A stretch of DNA of 37,373 nucleotides from Bacteroidota bacterium (GTDB lineage Bacteria; Bacteroidota; Bacteroidia; Chitinophagales; Chitinophagaceae), in NCBI GenBank assembly GCA_947454025.1, contig CANGIZ010000015.1, forward strand, positions 1 through 37,373, read 5' to 3'. Positions 1 to 8,845 of the stretch are shown piece by piece. The notes under the pieces were generated by a model. It was not told the DNA's origin, searched no databases, and worked only from the letters and a program-made list of their open reading frames with translations. The position numbers and the translations under genes were made by a program. Numbering within the stretch: position 1 is the stretch's first letter; every line of letters begins with the position of its first letter.

Positions 1-36
1 GCTAATATTGTTTCCACGTTTAATAGCAGTCACCAT
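1..36 (-). CDS. Possible 5' end of a gene running off the left edge
   Basis: An ATG on the minus strand at 36-34 opens a frame without stops to the window edge (12 codons, beginning M-V-T-A-I-K-R). A perfect Bacteroidota -7 element (TATTTTTG, minus strand, 59-66) lies 22 nt upstream, so a transcript beginning near position 53 is plausible. The same frame is also open upstream of this ATG, so the true start could differ. Too little protein is visible to name a family, and the transcript could also be non-coding. Confidence 0.3.
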   Translation of the reverse strand, partial: MVTAIKRGNNIS

Positions 37-83
37 ACCACTACCTGTGAAAGGACGGCAAAAATAGGGTTTTTTTTGAAATC

Positions 84-905
84 CTAAGCTAAATCTGTGT
101 GTTTTGCTTCAATTTTTTGTCCAAAGAAGGAACTTGCCTGTTTTTCGAAGGTTTCAGCATTATCGGTTGTATAAAACTGAAGCTGGCCATTTTGGCTACA
201 ACTATTGGCTATTTCGGGGTGATTATCAAGGTATTGCGCTAAACTTTCGGATACAATATGACCCTGAGCAATGAGTTTAACCCCACTAGGTAAATAAGCC
301 TTGATTTTGGCCTCCAATAAAGGATAATGCGTACACGCTAGTAAAATAGCATCAATGTCCTTAGATTGGCTAAAAAGTTGGTCTAAATAGCTTTTTACAA
401 AGTAGTCTGCACCTGGTTGGTCATACTCCCCATTTTCAATCAGTGGCACCCACATGGGACAAGCCTGCTGATGCACATTCACCGATGGAAAAAACTTAGC
501 CATTTCCATGATATAACTTTCACTTTGAACCGTACCTAACGTGGCCATAATACCAACATGCCCAGTTTTAGAATAGTTGCCTAATACTTCCGACGATGGT
601 CGAATCACACCCAAAACTCTTTTATCTGGCGCTAAATGAGGTAAATCTAATTGTTGAATATTACGCAATGCTTTTGCCGAAGCAGTATTGCATGCTAAAA
701 TCACTAAGCTACAACCCTGATCAAAAAACCATTTCACTGCTTCCAAAGTATATTGATACACCGTTTCAAAGGATCTTGTTCCATAAGGAGCGCGCGCATT
801 GTCCCCTAAATAGATATAATCATATTGAGGCAATTGTTTTTTCAATTCCTTTAAAATGGTTAATCCACCATATCCACTATCAAATACGCCAATGGGTGCC
901 GACAT
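84..905 (-). CDS. murI: Glutamate racemase
   Basis: Interconverts L- and D-glutamate in the cytoplasm, supplying D-Glu for the peptidoglycan stem peptide. The 273-residue protein has the family's N-terminal FDSGxGG motif (residues 8-14) and both catalytic cysteines: Cys72 in ACNTAS and Cys191 in ACTHYPLL, the two-cysteine cofactor-independent racemase arrangement. Length is normal. I chose the ATG at 905 because a longer in-frame start at 950 would lie inside the loop and right arm of the transcription terminator at 930-960, and because the family signature begins a few residues after this Met. It is the last gene on the minus strand of the envelope cluster, 77 nt after the distal ompH stop. 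It may be expressed by read-through of the hairpin or by its own weak promoter. Confidence 0.95.
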   Translation of the reverse strand: MSAPIGVFDSGYGGLTILKELKKQLPQYDYIYLGDNARAPYGTRSFETVYQYTLEAVKWFFDQGCSLVILACNTASAKALRNIQQLDLPHLAPDKRVLGVIRPSSEVLGNYSKTGHVGIMATLGTVQSESYIMEMAKFFPSVNVHQQACPMWVPLIENGEYDQPGADYFVKSYLDQLFSQSKDIDAILLACTHYPLLEAKIKAYLPSGVKLIAQGHIVSESLAQYLDNHPEIANSCSQNGQLQFYTTDNAETFEKQASSFFGQKIEAKHTDLA

Positions 906-929
906 AAAATAATTTCTTGCTGTAAAACT

Positions 930-960
930 AAGAACCTCGTTGCATAACAACGAGGTTCTT
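930..960 (-). terminator. Rho-independent terminator after the ompH pair
   Basis: A perfect 12-bp inverted repeat (930-941 with 949-960) encloses the 7-nt loop 942-948. It lies 22 nt beyond the stop of the distal ompH gene and just before the murI start. On the minus strand the stem is followed by a modest T-run (AGTTTTA), so termination is likely to be partial or attenuating. Its position means murI expression may depend on read-through. Confidence 0.7.
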
Positions 961-982
961 GTAAAATATATTTAAAAAAGTA

Positions 983-1606
983 TTATCCTTTTTTAGCAGG
1001 TGCTTTTGTAGCAGGAGCTGCAGCCTTTGCAGGTGCACCACCAGTAGCTACTCTGAAAGCTTCTTCAACTTCTTTAGGTAAGTTCAACTTTAACTTCATA
1101 GCAACACGAATTGTTAAGTTGTCAGCGATTGAAGGTTGAGCATAAGGTGATAAAGCATCTGCTTTTAACACCAATGTGTATTTGTTTTCAGCAACAACTT
1201 CACTTAAAGCAGCAGCCACTTTTTGTCTGTAAGGCAATAACAATTGCTCTTGCTTTTGTTGCATAGACTCTTGTTGGTATTGTTGCCAGTTAATTAACTT
1301 ATACTTTAAACGATTTAAATCGGTAGTAGCCATTTCTAATGCTTTTGGTCTTTTAGCCAAATCAGCAGAATCTCTTTTGTAAATACTATCCTTTACTTGA
1401 TAGTCTTTCAAAGTGTAGTTATATTCTTCCTGTAAAGAGTCTTTAGCATAAGATTGTAAAACAGTATCTAATTTTTCTTGGATACCAGGGAATAAAGCAA
1501 TTACGCTTTGGTCATCAAAATAACCAATCTTAGTTTGTGCAGAAGCACTGTTTGTGAAAGATACTGCCACTAACAAAATGGCTGCGAATAAGAAACCTTT
1601 TTTCAT
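983..1606 (-). CDS. OmpH/Skp family periplasmic chaperone (distal copy)
   Basis: A 207-residue secreted protein with a signal peptide (charged start, hydrophobic residues 4-18, cleavage likely after Ala-Ser-Ala at 23). Next come a small beta-type segment and a long charged helical region (about 45-140) with many Gln, Glu and Lys, the Skp/OmpH tentacle pattern. Skp family proteins hold unfolded outer-membrane proteins in the periplasm and deliver them to the BAM machine. The C-terminal 19 residues are an unusual Ala/Pro/Lys-rich tail (189-207), probably disordered. It lies 28 nt downstream of a second ompH paralog and of bamA, so it is probably co-transcribed with both. Family assignment is firm; chaperone function is by homology. 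Confidence 0.88.
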   Translation of the reverse strand: MKKGFLFAAILLVAVSFTNSASAQTKIGYFDDQSVIALFPGIQEKLDTVLQSYAKDSLQEEYNYTLKDYQVKDSIYKRDSADLAKRPKALEMATTDLNRLKYKLINWQQYQQESMQQKQEQLLLPYRQKVAAALSEVVAENKYTLVLKADALSPYAQPSIADNLTIRVAMKLKLNLPKEVEEAFRVATGGAPAKAAAPATKAPAKKG

Positions 1607-1634
1607 TTGTTGTATTTTTTGTGTTTGTTTATAC

Positions 1635-2159
1635 TTAATTATTAATGCCCAGCTCTTTTAAAATATCGTCGCTTTTATCAAGCTTTGGGTCAGCAAATAT
1701 AATGGTTATTCCTTCACTTTTATCCAAAATGAAGTCATATGAACGAGCGGTAGCCATTTTTTGAACTGCATTATATACCTTATCCTGGATTGGTTTCACT
1801 AATTTTTGGCGCTCTTTAAATAAGTCCCCTTCATAGCCAAAACGCTTCTTTTGCAAGTCTCTTAACTCTTTCTCTTTCATAAAAAGTTCATCTTCGCGCT
1901 TCTTTTTAAGATCCTCAGAAAGCATAAACTGCTCAGCCTCATAGTTTTTGTACATTTTGTCCAATGCCATTTGCTTTTCATCGATCTCAGACTGCCATTG
2001 ATCACCCAATACTTTAAGCTTTTTATCAGCTTCTTTGTATTCAGGAATTTTGTCTAAGATATATTTGGTATTAATTACCGCGTATTTGGATTGTGCTTGT
2101 GCAGCTATGCCAACAAACAAAGCCAACATAAAGACAACTACAATTTTATTGAATTGCAT
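1635..2159 (-). CDS. OmpH/Skp family periplasmic chaperone (bamA-proximal copy)
   Basis: A 174-residue secreted protein with an N-terminal signal sequence (hydrophobic 5-20, cleavage likely after Ala-Gln-Ala at about 22). The mature start (SKYAVINTKYILDKIPEY) is the typical OmpH beginning, and a highly charged Lys/Glu coiled-coil region covers about 40-130. This is a typical Skp-family length. It lies 25 nt downstream of bamA and 28 nt upstream of the second ompH. The two copies have diverged in sequence and only the distal one carries an Ala/Pro/Lys tail, so they may have different clients. Tandem ompH genes after bamA are a familiar Bacteroidota arrangement. Confidence 0.9.
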   Translation of the reverse strand: MQFNKIVVVFMLALFVGIAAQAQSKYAVINTKYILDKIPEYKEADKKLKVLGDQWQSEIDEKQMALDKMYKNYEAEQFMLSEDLKKKREDELFMKEKELRDLQKKRFGYEGDLFKERQKLVKPIQDKVYNAVQKMATARSYDFILDKSEGITIIFADPKLDKSDDILKELGINN

Positions 2160-2184
2160 AACTATAGTTTTTCAAGTTATAAAT

Positions 2185-4923
2185 CTATTCTGGTTCGTAA
2201 CCTAACATAAACGTAAATCTACCTGCATCTTTAAGTGCATTGGATCCGTTTAAACGGTCAATACCTACACCGTAGTCAAATCCAAGTAAACCAAACATAG
2301 GTAAGTAAAAACGCATACCCACACCCACTGAACGACGAAGTTCAAATGGATTGTAATCCTTCATACTATACCAACCATTGGCTGCTTCAAAAAATCCAAG
2401 TGCATAAATGGTACTACTTGCAGCAAGGCTCAATGGATAACGAACTTCCATTGCATACTTGTTAAAAATAGTAAAGTGTTGCGTTGCAGTTTGTTGATCA
2501 GGGTTTATTTTAGGATTAGAATTTTGATAAACAGGATATCCTCTTTGCGCAATAATGTCGTAACCTAATAATGCAAACTGATTACTCAAACCAGCATCAC
2601 CTAATTGGAAACGTTCAAATGGAGAAATACTTAGGTCGGTATTGTATCGTCCCAAGAAACCATATTTAGCAGCAAAGCGTAAAACGAATTGTTTATTATG
2701 ATCTTCTCCAGCTGGCTTGCCCAATGGAATAAACCATTCCCCATTGAATCTCCATTTGTGGTATTCTAATAATTCAAATTTATTCGTGCCCGTGTTTATA
2801 TTTGGGTCAATCAAAGAATAAGGCGGGGTTAACTGTGCACTTAACAAGAATGTAGAACCTGTTCTTGGGAACAAAGGTTGATCCACCGAAGTTCTTTGCA
2901 AAGCCAATCTAATATTAACGTTGTTTACATTACCATTTTTGAAGTTAGGTAAGTTGTATGGGTCAATTGGATAGTTCTTTAATGTGTATCGTGTAAAGTT
3001 TAAACCATAACTAAAAGAGAAATAGTCATCAGGCCAACTTAATTGACGTCCAAATGAAACGGTTGCACCCGTAGTTGAAATGTATTGATTATCGGCTGCA
3101 TTAATACTATACATACCTGTTGTAGGATCAATTGTTTGACCATACTTTGTATTAAATATACTTACCGTTAAAGAGTTTCTTTTTACACCACCAAACCAAG
3201 GTTCTGTGAACGAAGTATTAATAGAACGGAATGCTTTACCATTACTTTGAACACGCACACTTAATTTTTGACCATCTCCCATTGGCAATGGATCCCATGC
3301 CGACTTTTTAAATAAGTTTTTAGAAGAGAAGTTGTTAAATGTAACACCCAATGTACCTGTTAAACCGATATAGCCACCCCAACCTGCACTTAATTCTAAC
3401 TGATCACTTGATTTTTCAGCTACGCTATAATTAATGTCAACCGTACCATCCTCAGGATTTGGAACTGGTTCTGGTCTAATTTTTTCTTGATCAAAAAAGT
3501 TTAACTGTGAAATTTCACGTTGAGAACGAATTAATAAAGTACGGCTAAATTTATCACCTGGAATGGTTCTAATTTCACGACGAATTACAAAGTCTTTTGT
3601 TTTTTCGTTACCTGTAATACGAACTGTTTTAATGGTTGCTTGAGGTCCTTCTCTTAGTCTAATTTCGTAGTCAATTGTATCATTGTAAACAGCAGTTTCA
3701 ATTGGATCTACTGCGAAGAATAAATAACCATCGTCTTGATACAAACCACTTATGTCACCACCTTCTGCAGTTTGCGTTTTACCTAATTTATTATATAAAG
3801 TTTCACGATTGTAAATCGCACCTTTTTTAATATTTAAAATTGTAGTTAATAATGAATCGGGATATTTTGTATTTCCTCTCCAAGTAATGTTTCCAAAATA
3901 ATACTTGTGTCCTTCCTTCACTTGCATGTCAATATTTAAATTGCCAGCAGTGTTATGGTATACGGTATCCTTTTCAATCACTGCATCTCTAAATCCTAAT
4001 GAGTTATAGAAATTCAACAAATTATCTTTTGCCTCATCATATTTTTTAGGATTGAATTTGGAAGAAGAGAAAGAAATTCTAGCGTATGGATTTAATATTT
4101 TTCTTGTCTTTGTAAAAGTCAAAAAGCCTTTTTCACTCATATACTCTTCAAAAGTATAAGGCGTTGTTTTAACAATCATTGCCTTGTCATGAATTGGGTA
4201 TAAGGTCAATCTTGATTTTTCATGAATCTCTTTCAAGCTTTTCTTTAGTTTCCCTTCTTCAACTTGATTGCCTCCAAAGTTGATATTATTGATACGTACT
4301 TTAGGTCCTTTGTCAACCACAAAATCTAATAATAAATTATTTTTTCGAGTGGCATCTTTTCTTTCCTTAATAGTCACTTTTACATCCTGAAACCCTTTTT
4401 CAGCATAGAATTTTTTAATGCCTTCTACTGCTGTGATTTTCATGTTTTCGGTAACAACCCTGTTTGGCAATAACCCTGTTTTGCCAGACAACTCATCGTT
4501 GTCGGATTTACGAATACCAATAAAATTAAATTTAGATAAACGAGGGCGCTCCACTACATTTATTTCGATGTCGATTTGATTGTCTTGTACATCCGTTATA
4601 TAAACACTCACATCGCTAAAGTAATTTTGGTCCATTAATTTATGGATCACTTTTGCAAAATTGTCACCGCCCGGAATGGTCACTTCGTCGCCGGCATTAA
4701 TGGTTGAAAGAGATAATAAAAGTGCTTCGTCAAAGTTTTGATTACCAACTACTTTGATATTTCGAACCTTGTATTTTGTGGGCGTTTTTTGATTAAAAAT
4801 GCCTATCAATTTTACATTAATTTGAGATACCGAATCCTTGGCAGGCGTTTCCTGACCATAAGAACTAGTTGACAATAAGAGCACGGATAAAACGCCTATA
4901 ATAAATTGGAGAGATTTCTGCAT
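2185..4923 (-). CDS. bamA: Outer-membrane protein assembly factor BamA
   Basis: Central subunit of the BAM complex, which folds and inserts beta-barrel proteins into the outer membrane. The 912-residue precursor has a signal peptide (1-23), a periplasmic region of repeated POTRA domains (about 50-500, including the repeated VVGN, NFGGN, WRGN and ITGNE turns that mark POTRA strands) and a C-terminal 16-strand Omp85 barrel (about 510-912). Length is in the range for Bacteroidota BamA. The last residues end in GYEPE rather than the aromatic residue common at outer-membrane barrel C-termini. It is followed at 25 nt by ompH and preceded by a 97-nt gap after uppS, which suggests a possible internal promoter, though I found no clean consensus there. 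Confidence 0.96.
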   Translation of the reverse strand: MQKSLQFIIGVLSVLLLSTSSYGQETPAKDSVSQINVKLIGIFNQKTPTKYKVRNIKVVGNQNFDEALLLSLSTINAGDEVTIPGGDNFAKVIHKLMDQNYFSDVSVYITDVQDNQIDIEINVVERPRLSKFNFIGIRKSDNDELSGKTGLLPNRVVTENMKITAVEGIKKFYAEKGFQDVKVTIKERKDATRKNNLLLDFVVDKGPKVRINNINFGGNQVEEGKLKKSLKEIHEKSRLTLYPIHDKAMIVKTTPYTFEEYMSEKGFLTFTKTRKILNPYARISFSSSKFNPKKYDEAKDNLLNFYNSLGFRDAVIEKDTVYHNTAGNLNIDMQVKEGHKYYFGNITWRGNTKYPDSLLTTILNIKKGAIYNRETLYNKLGKTQTAEGGDISGLYQDDGYLFFAVDPIETAVYNDTIDYEIRLREGPQATIKTVRITGNEKTKDFVIRREIRTIPGDKFSRTLLIRSQREISQLNFFDQEKIRPEPVPNPEDGTVDINYSVAEKSSDQLELSAGWGGYIGLTGTLGVTFNNFSSKNLFKKSAWDPLPMGDGQKLSVRVQSNGKAFRSINTSFTEPWFGGVKRNSLTVSIFNTKYGQTIDPTTGMYSINAADNQYISTTGATVSFGRQLSWPDDYFSFSYGLNFTRYTLKNYPIDPYNLPNFKNGNVNNVNIRLALQRTSVDQPLFPRTGSTFLLSAQLTPPYSLIDPNINTGTNKFELLEYHKWRFNGEWFIPLGKPAGEDHNKQFVLRFAAKYGFLGRYNTDLSISPFERFQLGDAGLSNQFALLGYDIIAQRGYPVYQNSNPKINPDQQTATQHFTIFNKYAMEVRYPLSLAASSTIYALGFFEAANGWYSMKDYNPFELRRSVGVGMRFYLPMFGLLGFDYGVGIDRLNGSNALKDAGRFTFMLGYEPE

Positions 4924-5020
4924 CTGCTGGGGCTAAACATTTAGGTTTTAAAAGTGTCGCAAATTACTCGTAATATTTCAAAGTCTTTGTTAAAAAGCGA
5001 AAATAAACATATTAAATTAA

Positions 5021-5761
5021 TTATTCATCTATTTGTACCTGTGCACTGGTCTTCCCAAACCTGCGTTCACGAGACTGATAATCGAGTAAAGCTTTCACTA
5101 AATCGGCCTTTCTAAAATCAGGCCAACGGGTATCGGTAAAGTACAATTCGGCATAGGCCAATTGATATAATAAAAAGTTGCTAATACGGCATTCTCCACT
5201 GGTGCGAATCATCAGTTCAGGATCGGGAAACGCACTGGTAGTAAGATTTTCGGAAATGATCGTTTCGGTAATTTGATCAATTTGCAATTGACCATTTTGT
5301 ACTTTTTGAGCAATCTTTTTAGTGGCTTCCACTAACTCCCATCTACTACTATAACTTAAAGCAATAATGAGGGTTAACCCCGTATTTTGAGCGGTTTGCG
5401 CAGTGGCATCGGCAAGGGCCTGTTTAGCAGTATCCGGAAGCATTTCCAAATTGCCTATAAAACTCAATTTGATGTTGTTTTTATGTAAATCGGGGACTTC
5501 TTTAGCAATTGTGTCAACAAAAAGAGACATTAAGCCTGTTACTTCGGCCTCGGGTCGGTCCCAATTTTCAGTACTAAATGCATATAAAGTAAGATACTGA
5601 AGTCCAATTTCGGTTGCAGCCTCCACCACTTTCCGTACACTTACCACACCATGAAAGTGCCCAAATAAGCGATCTTGGCCTTGTTCTTGTGCCCATCTAC
5701 CATTGCCATCCATAATAATGGCAACATGTTTCGGCAATCGCTTCAAATCCAAATTTTCCAT
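5021..5761 (-). CDS. uppS: Isoprenyl transferase (undecaprenyl diphosphate synthase)
   Basis: Condenses isopentenyl diphosphate onto farnesyl diphosphate to make the C55 lipid carrier used for peptidoglycan and surface polysaccharides. The protein is 246 residues, the normal length. Motif MDGNGRW (17-23, catalytic Asp18) and the C-terminal RTSGE/SNFLLYQ and ELYFTDTRWPDF motifs of cis-prenyltransferases are all present. The ATG at 5761 is chosen because the homologous region begins about 12 residues later; an in-frame extension to 5833 would overlap the upstream DUF6089 gene by 47 nt and add a non-homologous leader. It lies 25 nt downstream of that gene, in the envelope operon. Confidence 0.96.
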   Translation of the reverse strand: MENLDLKRLPKHVAIIMDGNGRWAQEQGQDRLFGHFHGVVSVRKVVEAATEIGLQYLTLYAFSTENWDRPEAEVTGLMSLFVDTIAKEVPDLHKNNIKLSFIGNLEMLPDTAKQALADATAQTAQNTGLTLIIALSYSSRWELVEATKKIAQKVQNGQLQIDQITETIISENLTTSAFPDPELMIRTSGECRISNFLLYQLAYAELYFTDTRWPDFRKADLVKALLDYQSRERRFGKTSAQVQIDE

Positions 5762-5786
5762 AATGTAAAAGTAAGCAATCCCTAAG

Positions 5787-6554
5787 TTATTTGCGCTTAA
5801 AGAAACGGAAAAGCCCCTTTTTATTGGAGGCACTGTGTTTTTCTTTTTTAGCCTTTTCTGGTCCGTAGATTTTTAATAAATCGTAGGAAATGCCCAATTT
5901 AGCCGAAAAATATTGATCATTGCCCGAGGTACTTGCTTGAAATTTATTAATTGAACCGGCAGGTTGGTAAGCATCTAGATCAGAGAAATAATCTATTTTA
6001 TCTGAATTGGTAAAGCGATATGTTGCCTCTCCAAAAATATTCCATGGTCCACTTATATTGTATTTAAACCCAATGTTGATAGGATAAACAAAAGTACGTT
6101 TAGTATTTGCATTAGGATTATTACTACTCCCTTTTATTGTTTTCCATCCTCCAAATCCAAACCCCAAATAAGGTGTAAATCTAAAATGTCTGTTACCATT
6201 AATAAATTTCAAAAAATTAAACTCACCCATAATACTCACATCATGTGCAACGCGTTCAAAGTGAAGACCCCTTTTAGTGTCATAACTATTACTTGACTGC
6301 AAATCATTGGCACCTAAAGCAATATACTCATAACTTACCCTTACACCTACATAATCATTTAATTGCTTTTTATAAAAAGCGCCGAAATTAGGTTGGTAAA
6401 ACAATTTATCTGAAGCGATGTCTCCATGGTAATAGGAGCCACCTCCCATCACACCTACTTCTCCTCTGTTTTCGATGAGTTGAATATATTGCGCAGACAA
6501 GCTGTTTGCATAAAGCAAAATGCTCAATAATATTATGTACTGAATACTACGCAT
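5787..6554 (-). CDS. DUF6089 family outer-membrane beta-barrel protein
   Basis: A 255-residue secreted protein with a signal peptide (1-21) followed by alternating amphipathic strands typical of a small 8-strand outer-membrane barrel (GGGSYYHGDIA, YVGVRVSYEYIALG, FTPYLGFGFGGW, FGEATYRFTNSDKIDYFSDL, YFSAKLGISYDL). This pattern and its place between nadK and uppS match the DUF6089 proteins found across Bacteroidota. The C-terminus is a basic tail (about 235-255) rich in Lys that is unlikely to be part of the barrel. No function is established. Its invariant neighbourhood with bamA and uppS suggests a role in envelope assembly, which is inference. Gap to nadK is 3 nt, so the two are almost certainly co-transcribed. 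Confidence 0.82.
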   Translation of the reverse strand: MRSIQYIILLSILLYANSLSAQYIQLIENRGEVGVMGGGSYYHGDIASDKLFYQPNFGAFYKKQLNDYVGVRVSYEYIALGANDLQSSNSYDTKRGLHFERVAHDVSIMGEFNFLKFINGNRHFRFTPYLGFGFGGWKTIKGSSNNPNANTKRTFVYPINIGFKYNISGPWNIFGEATYRFTNSDKIDYFSDLDAYQPAGSINKFQASTSGNDQYFSAKLGISYDLLKIYGPEKAKKEKHSASNKKGLFRFFKRK

Positions 6555-6557
6555 GTA

Positions 6558-7439
6558 TTAATTTCTTTTATCTAATCCCCAAGTAAGCTTTGTTCTAAGG
6601 GTGGTTAAATAACTATTTTCATTTAAACGAATAAAGTGTACAGCAAAATTTTCCTTCTTCACTGCTAACTGAATATTTTTTGCAACAATTTCTTTACGCG
6701 CATCTAAAGCACAAATTAATTCTTCGGTACGACCTTCTATTTCAAATGAAATGACCGAAGTATCGGGTACCACAATGGAACGTACATTTAAATTGTGTGG
6801 CGCCACTGGAGTAATCACAAAGCTAGCAGAATCGGGAAATAGAATAGGTCCATTACAGCTCATATTATAGCCCGTTGAACCAGTAGGCGTAGCCACAATT
6901 AATCCATCGGCCCAATAAGAATTTAAAAATTCACCGTTTAAATACGTATGAATTTTAATCATGGGTGAAGTATCGCGTTTATGAATCGCAAATTCATTTA
7001 ATCCAAATGGAGTTGCACCAAAAACAGGCAAATTAGCATCCAAATGAATTAAAGTTCTTTTTTCAATTACATAACTTCTATTTACCAATGCGTCCACCAT
7101 TAAGCTTAGTTCATCTTTTGAAATAGACGCTAAAAAACCAAGGCGGCCATAATTAATACCTAAAATGGGAATATTGGTATCTCCTACCAACGTAATGGCA
7201 TCTAAGACCGTTCCATCACCCCCTAAACTAATTAAGCAGTCAATTGTATTATGTAATTCGGATGAGCAACTAAAAGGAATTAAAGGCGTTTTTCCTGCAG
7301 GATTCACTAAGGCAAATTTATGAAGCAAATCCTCGAAAACATATATAGTAATATCATACCTATTTAGTTCCAATAACAACGCATTTAAGGATTGTTGTTG
7401 ATCTAAATCTACCCCTCTACTATAAATGGCAACTTTCAT
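6558..7439 (-). CDS. nadK: NAD kinase
   Basis: Phosphorylates NAD to NADP in the cytoplasm using ATP or polyphosphate. The 293-residue protein has the diagnostic GGDGT loop (73-77, general-base Asp76). It also has the NEFAIHKRD segment (NE/D motif), the Gly-rich TPTGSTGYN motif that binds the nucleotide, and the C-terminal SFEIEGR region. Length is typical of bacterial NadK. It sits 3 nt before the DUF6089 gene and 8 nt after an Omp85-like gene, within the long minus-strand operon. Confidence 0.96.
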   Translation of the reverse strand: MKVAIYSRGVDLDQQQSLNALLLELNRYDITIYVFEDLLHKFALVNPAGKTPLIPFSCSSELHNTIDCLISLGGDGTVLDAITLVGDTNIPILGINYGRLGFLASISKDELSLMVDALVNRSYVIEKRTLIHLDANLPVFGATPFGLNEFAIHKRDTSPMIKIHTYLNGEFLNSYWADGLIVATPTGSTGYNMSCNGPILFPDSASFVITPVAPHNLNVRSIVVPDTSVISFEIEGRTEELICALDARKEIVAKNIQLAVKKENFAVHFIRLNENSYLTTLRTKLTWGLDKRN

Positions 7440-7447
7440 GAATAAAA

Positions 7448-8845
7448 TTAAAAATTAATTCCTCCGTGCAAATATACCCCTTTGTCACCCAACTGATTCA
7501 CACTGTAATCAATTTTTATGACTAAATCATAAATGCTAAGAATATCTAAACCAACGCCAGCCGACCTCAATAAAGTATTAGATAATTTGCTTGAATTGGC
7601 GGGATGTTCGCTATACGCATAGCCCACATTGGTAAATGCCTTTAACCAAAAATGATATTTAATATCTGGAAGTCGTTTATTGACCTTATCTACGAGCCCA
7701 ATACCGCTCGTTTTAGGCACATCGAAACTTCCTAATAAATAATGCCATTCTGCTTTAAAAATACTTCCAACATTGCCATCAATAACATAATATTCAAATC
7801 CATTCATTTGCATGTTTCCGTATCCCATTAAACGGCTATCCATATAATTTTGATTCGCCACAATTTTACCTTGACTATTAGATTCTAACAAATAAAAATG
7901 TGAAGGATTAATATGATGCGCATGCACTTTTCTAAATTGAAAAGAAGTTAAATTATACCCACCAGAAAATCTTTGATACATGCCTAATTCATTACTATTT
8001 CCTTCGGAAGGATAGGCATTGTAATCGAATTTTATTTTTGAATAAGAAAGATTAAGATCAAAATAAGAAAGTGTCTTGGTATAATTTGGGAAGTACTTAG
8101 GTTGTAATAATAACGCCGAATCATTGATTGAAGAATTGCCATAGCCGATTTGCAAACTATGTCTTTCAAACAAATTTGGGCGATAGAAAAAATTAATATT
8201 TGCTCGATACCCTTTTTGCATCACATCCTGTGTCTTAAAAAAAACTTGCTTATCGGCAAGGGTAGCTATATTGATTTCCTTTTGTGTAAAGTACTGCCAG
8301 CCTAATCCCATTCCAAAACGTAATTTTTTATCTAAATAAGGAAACTGGTATTTCACGACCGACTGTTGTGTGTAGCCTGTAATTAAACCAACGGTAAGCC
8401 TATCATTGTTTCCAGTGGCATTTGCTTGTCTAAAATTGATACCGTAATTCACCCGATCTAAACTATGGTGTTGTGTATTCCACCATTCACTTAGGTTTCG
8501 ATCCACCCATTTAAAATAAGGAAGTGGAAAAAAATACCAACGTTCTGTTACCTTAATAAGAATATTTAAATTTTGACTATCTACTTGTTGTGCAGTTACC
8601 TGTGCATCTAAAAACAAGGAAGTATTTATTAATTGCTGTTTTGCAACTGTATTTAAAATTGTTAAAGAATCTTCCCGAATTTGACTGCCTACTTTATAAG
8701 GCAGCTCTCTTAAAATAATATAAGCCTTGGTTTTAGTGTTGCCTTCAATATCAATATGTGCTACTTTAAGTTGCGCATTGGCATTAAATTGTATTCCTAT
8801 AAAAAAAAGAAATAGAAAACAAGGAGAAAGGTTTTTTTTAAACAT
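7448..8845 (-). CDS. POTRA/Omp85-like outer-membrane protein
   Basis: A 465-residue precursor with a signal peptide (cleavage likely after Ala-Asn-Ala at 24), one clear POTRA domain (about 27-105, beginning with VAHIDIEGNTKTKAYIILREL) and a C-terminal region of amphipathic strands (about 140-465) ending in GVYLHGGINF with the terminal Phe usual for outer-membrane barrels. The single POTRA plus short barrel is smaller than BamA or TamA and resembles the small Omp85-like 'surface antigen' proteins of Bacteroidota. It overlaps the upstream CBS-domain gene by 8 nt (8838-8845) and precedes nadK by 8 nt. A role in envelope protein or lipid transport is inferred from fold and neighbours only. Confidence 0.78.
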   Translation of the reverse strand: MFKKNLSPCFLFLFFIGIQFNANAQLKVAHIDIEGNTKTKAYIILRELPYKVGSQIREDSLTILNTVAKQQLINTSLFLDAQVTAQQVDSQNLNILIKVTERWYFFPLPYFKWVDRNLSEWWNTQHHSLDRVNYGINFRQANATGNNDRLTVGLITGYTQQSVVKYQFPYLDKKLRFGMGLGWQYFTQKEINIATLADKQVFFKTQDVMQKGYRANINFFYRPNLFERHSLQIGYGNSSINDSALLLQPKYFPNYTKTLSYFDLNLSYSKIKFDYNAYPSEGNSNELGMYQRFSGGYNLTSFQFRKVHAHHINPSHFYLLESNSQGKIVANQNYMDSRLMGYGNMQMNGFEYYVIDGNVGSIFKAEWHYLLGSFDVPKTSGIGLVDKVNKRLPDIKYHFWLKAFTNVGYAYSEHPANSSKLSNTLLRSAGVGLDILSIYDLVIKIDYSVNQLGDKGVYLHGGINF

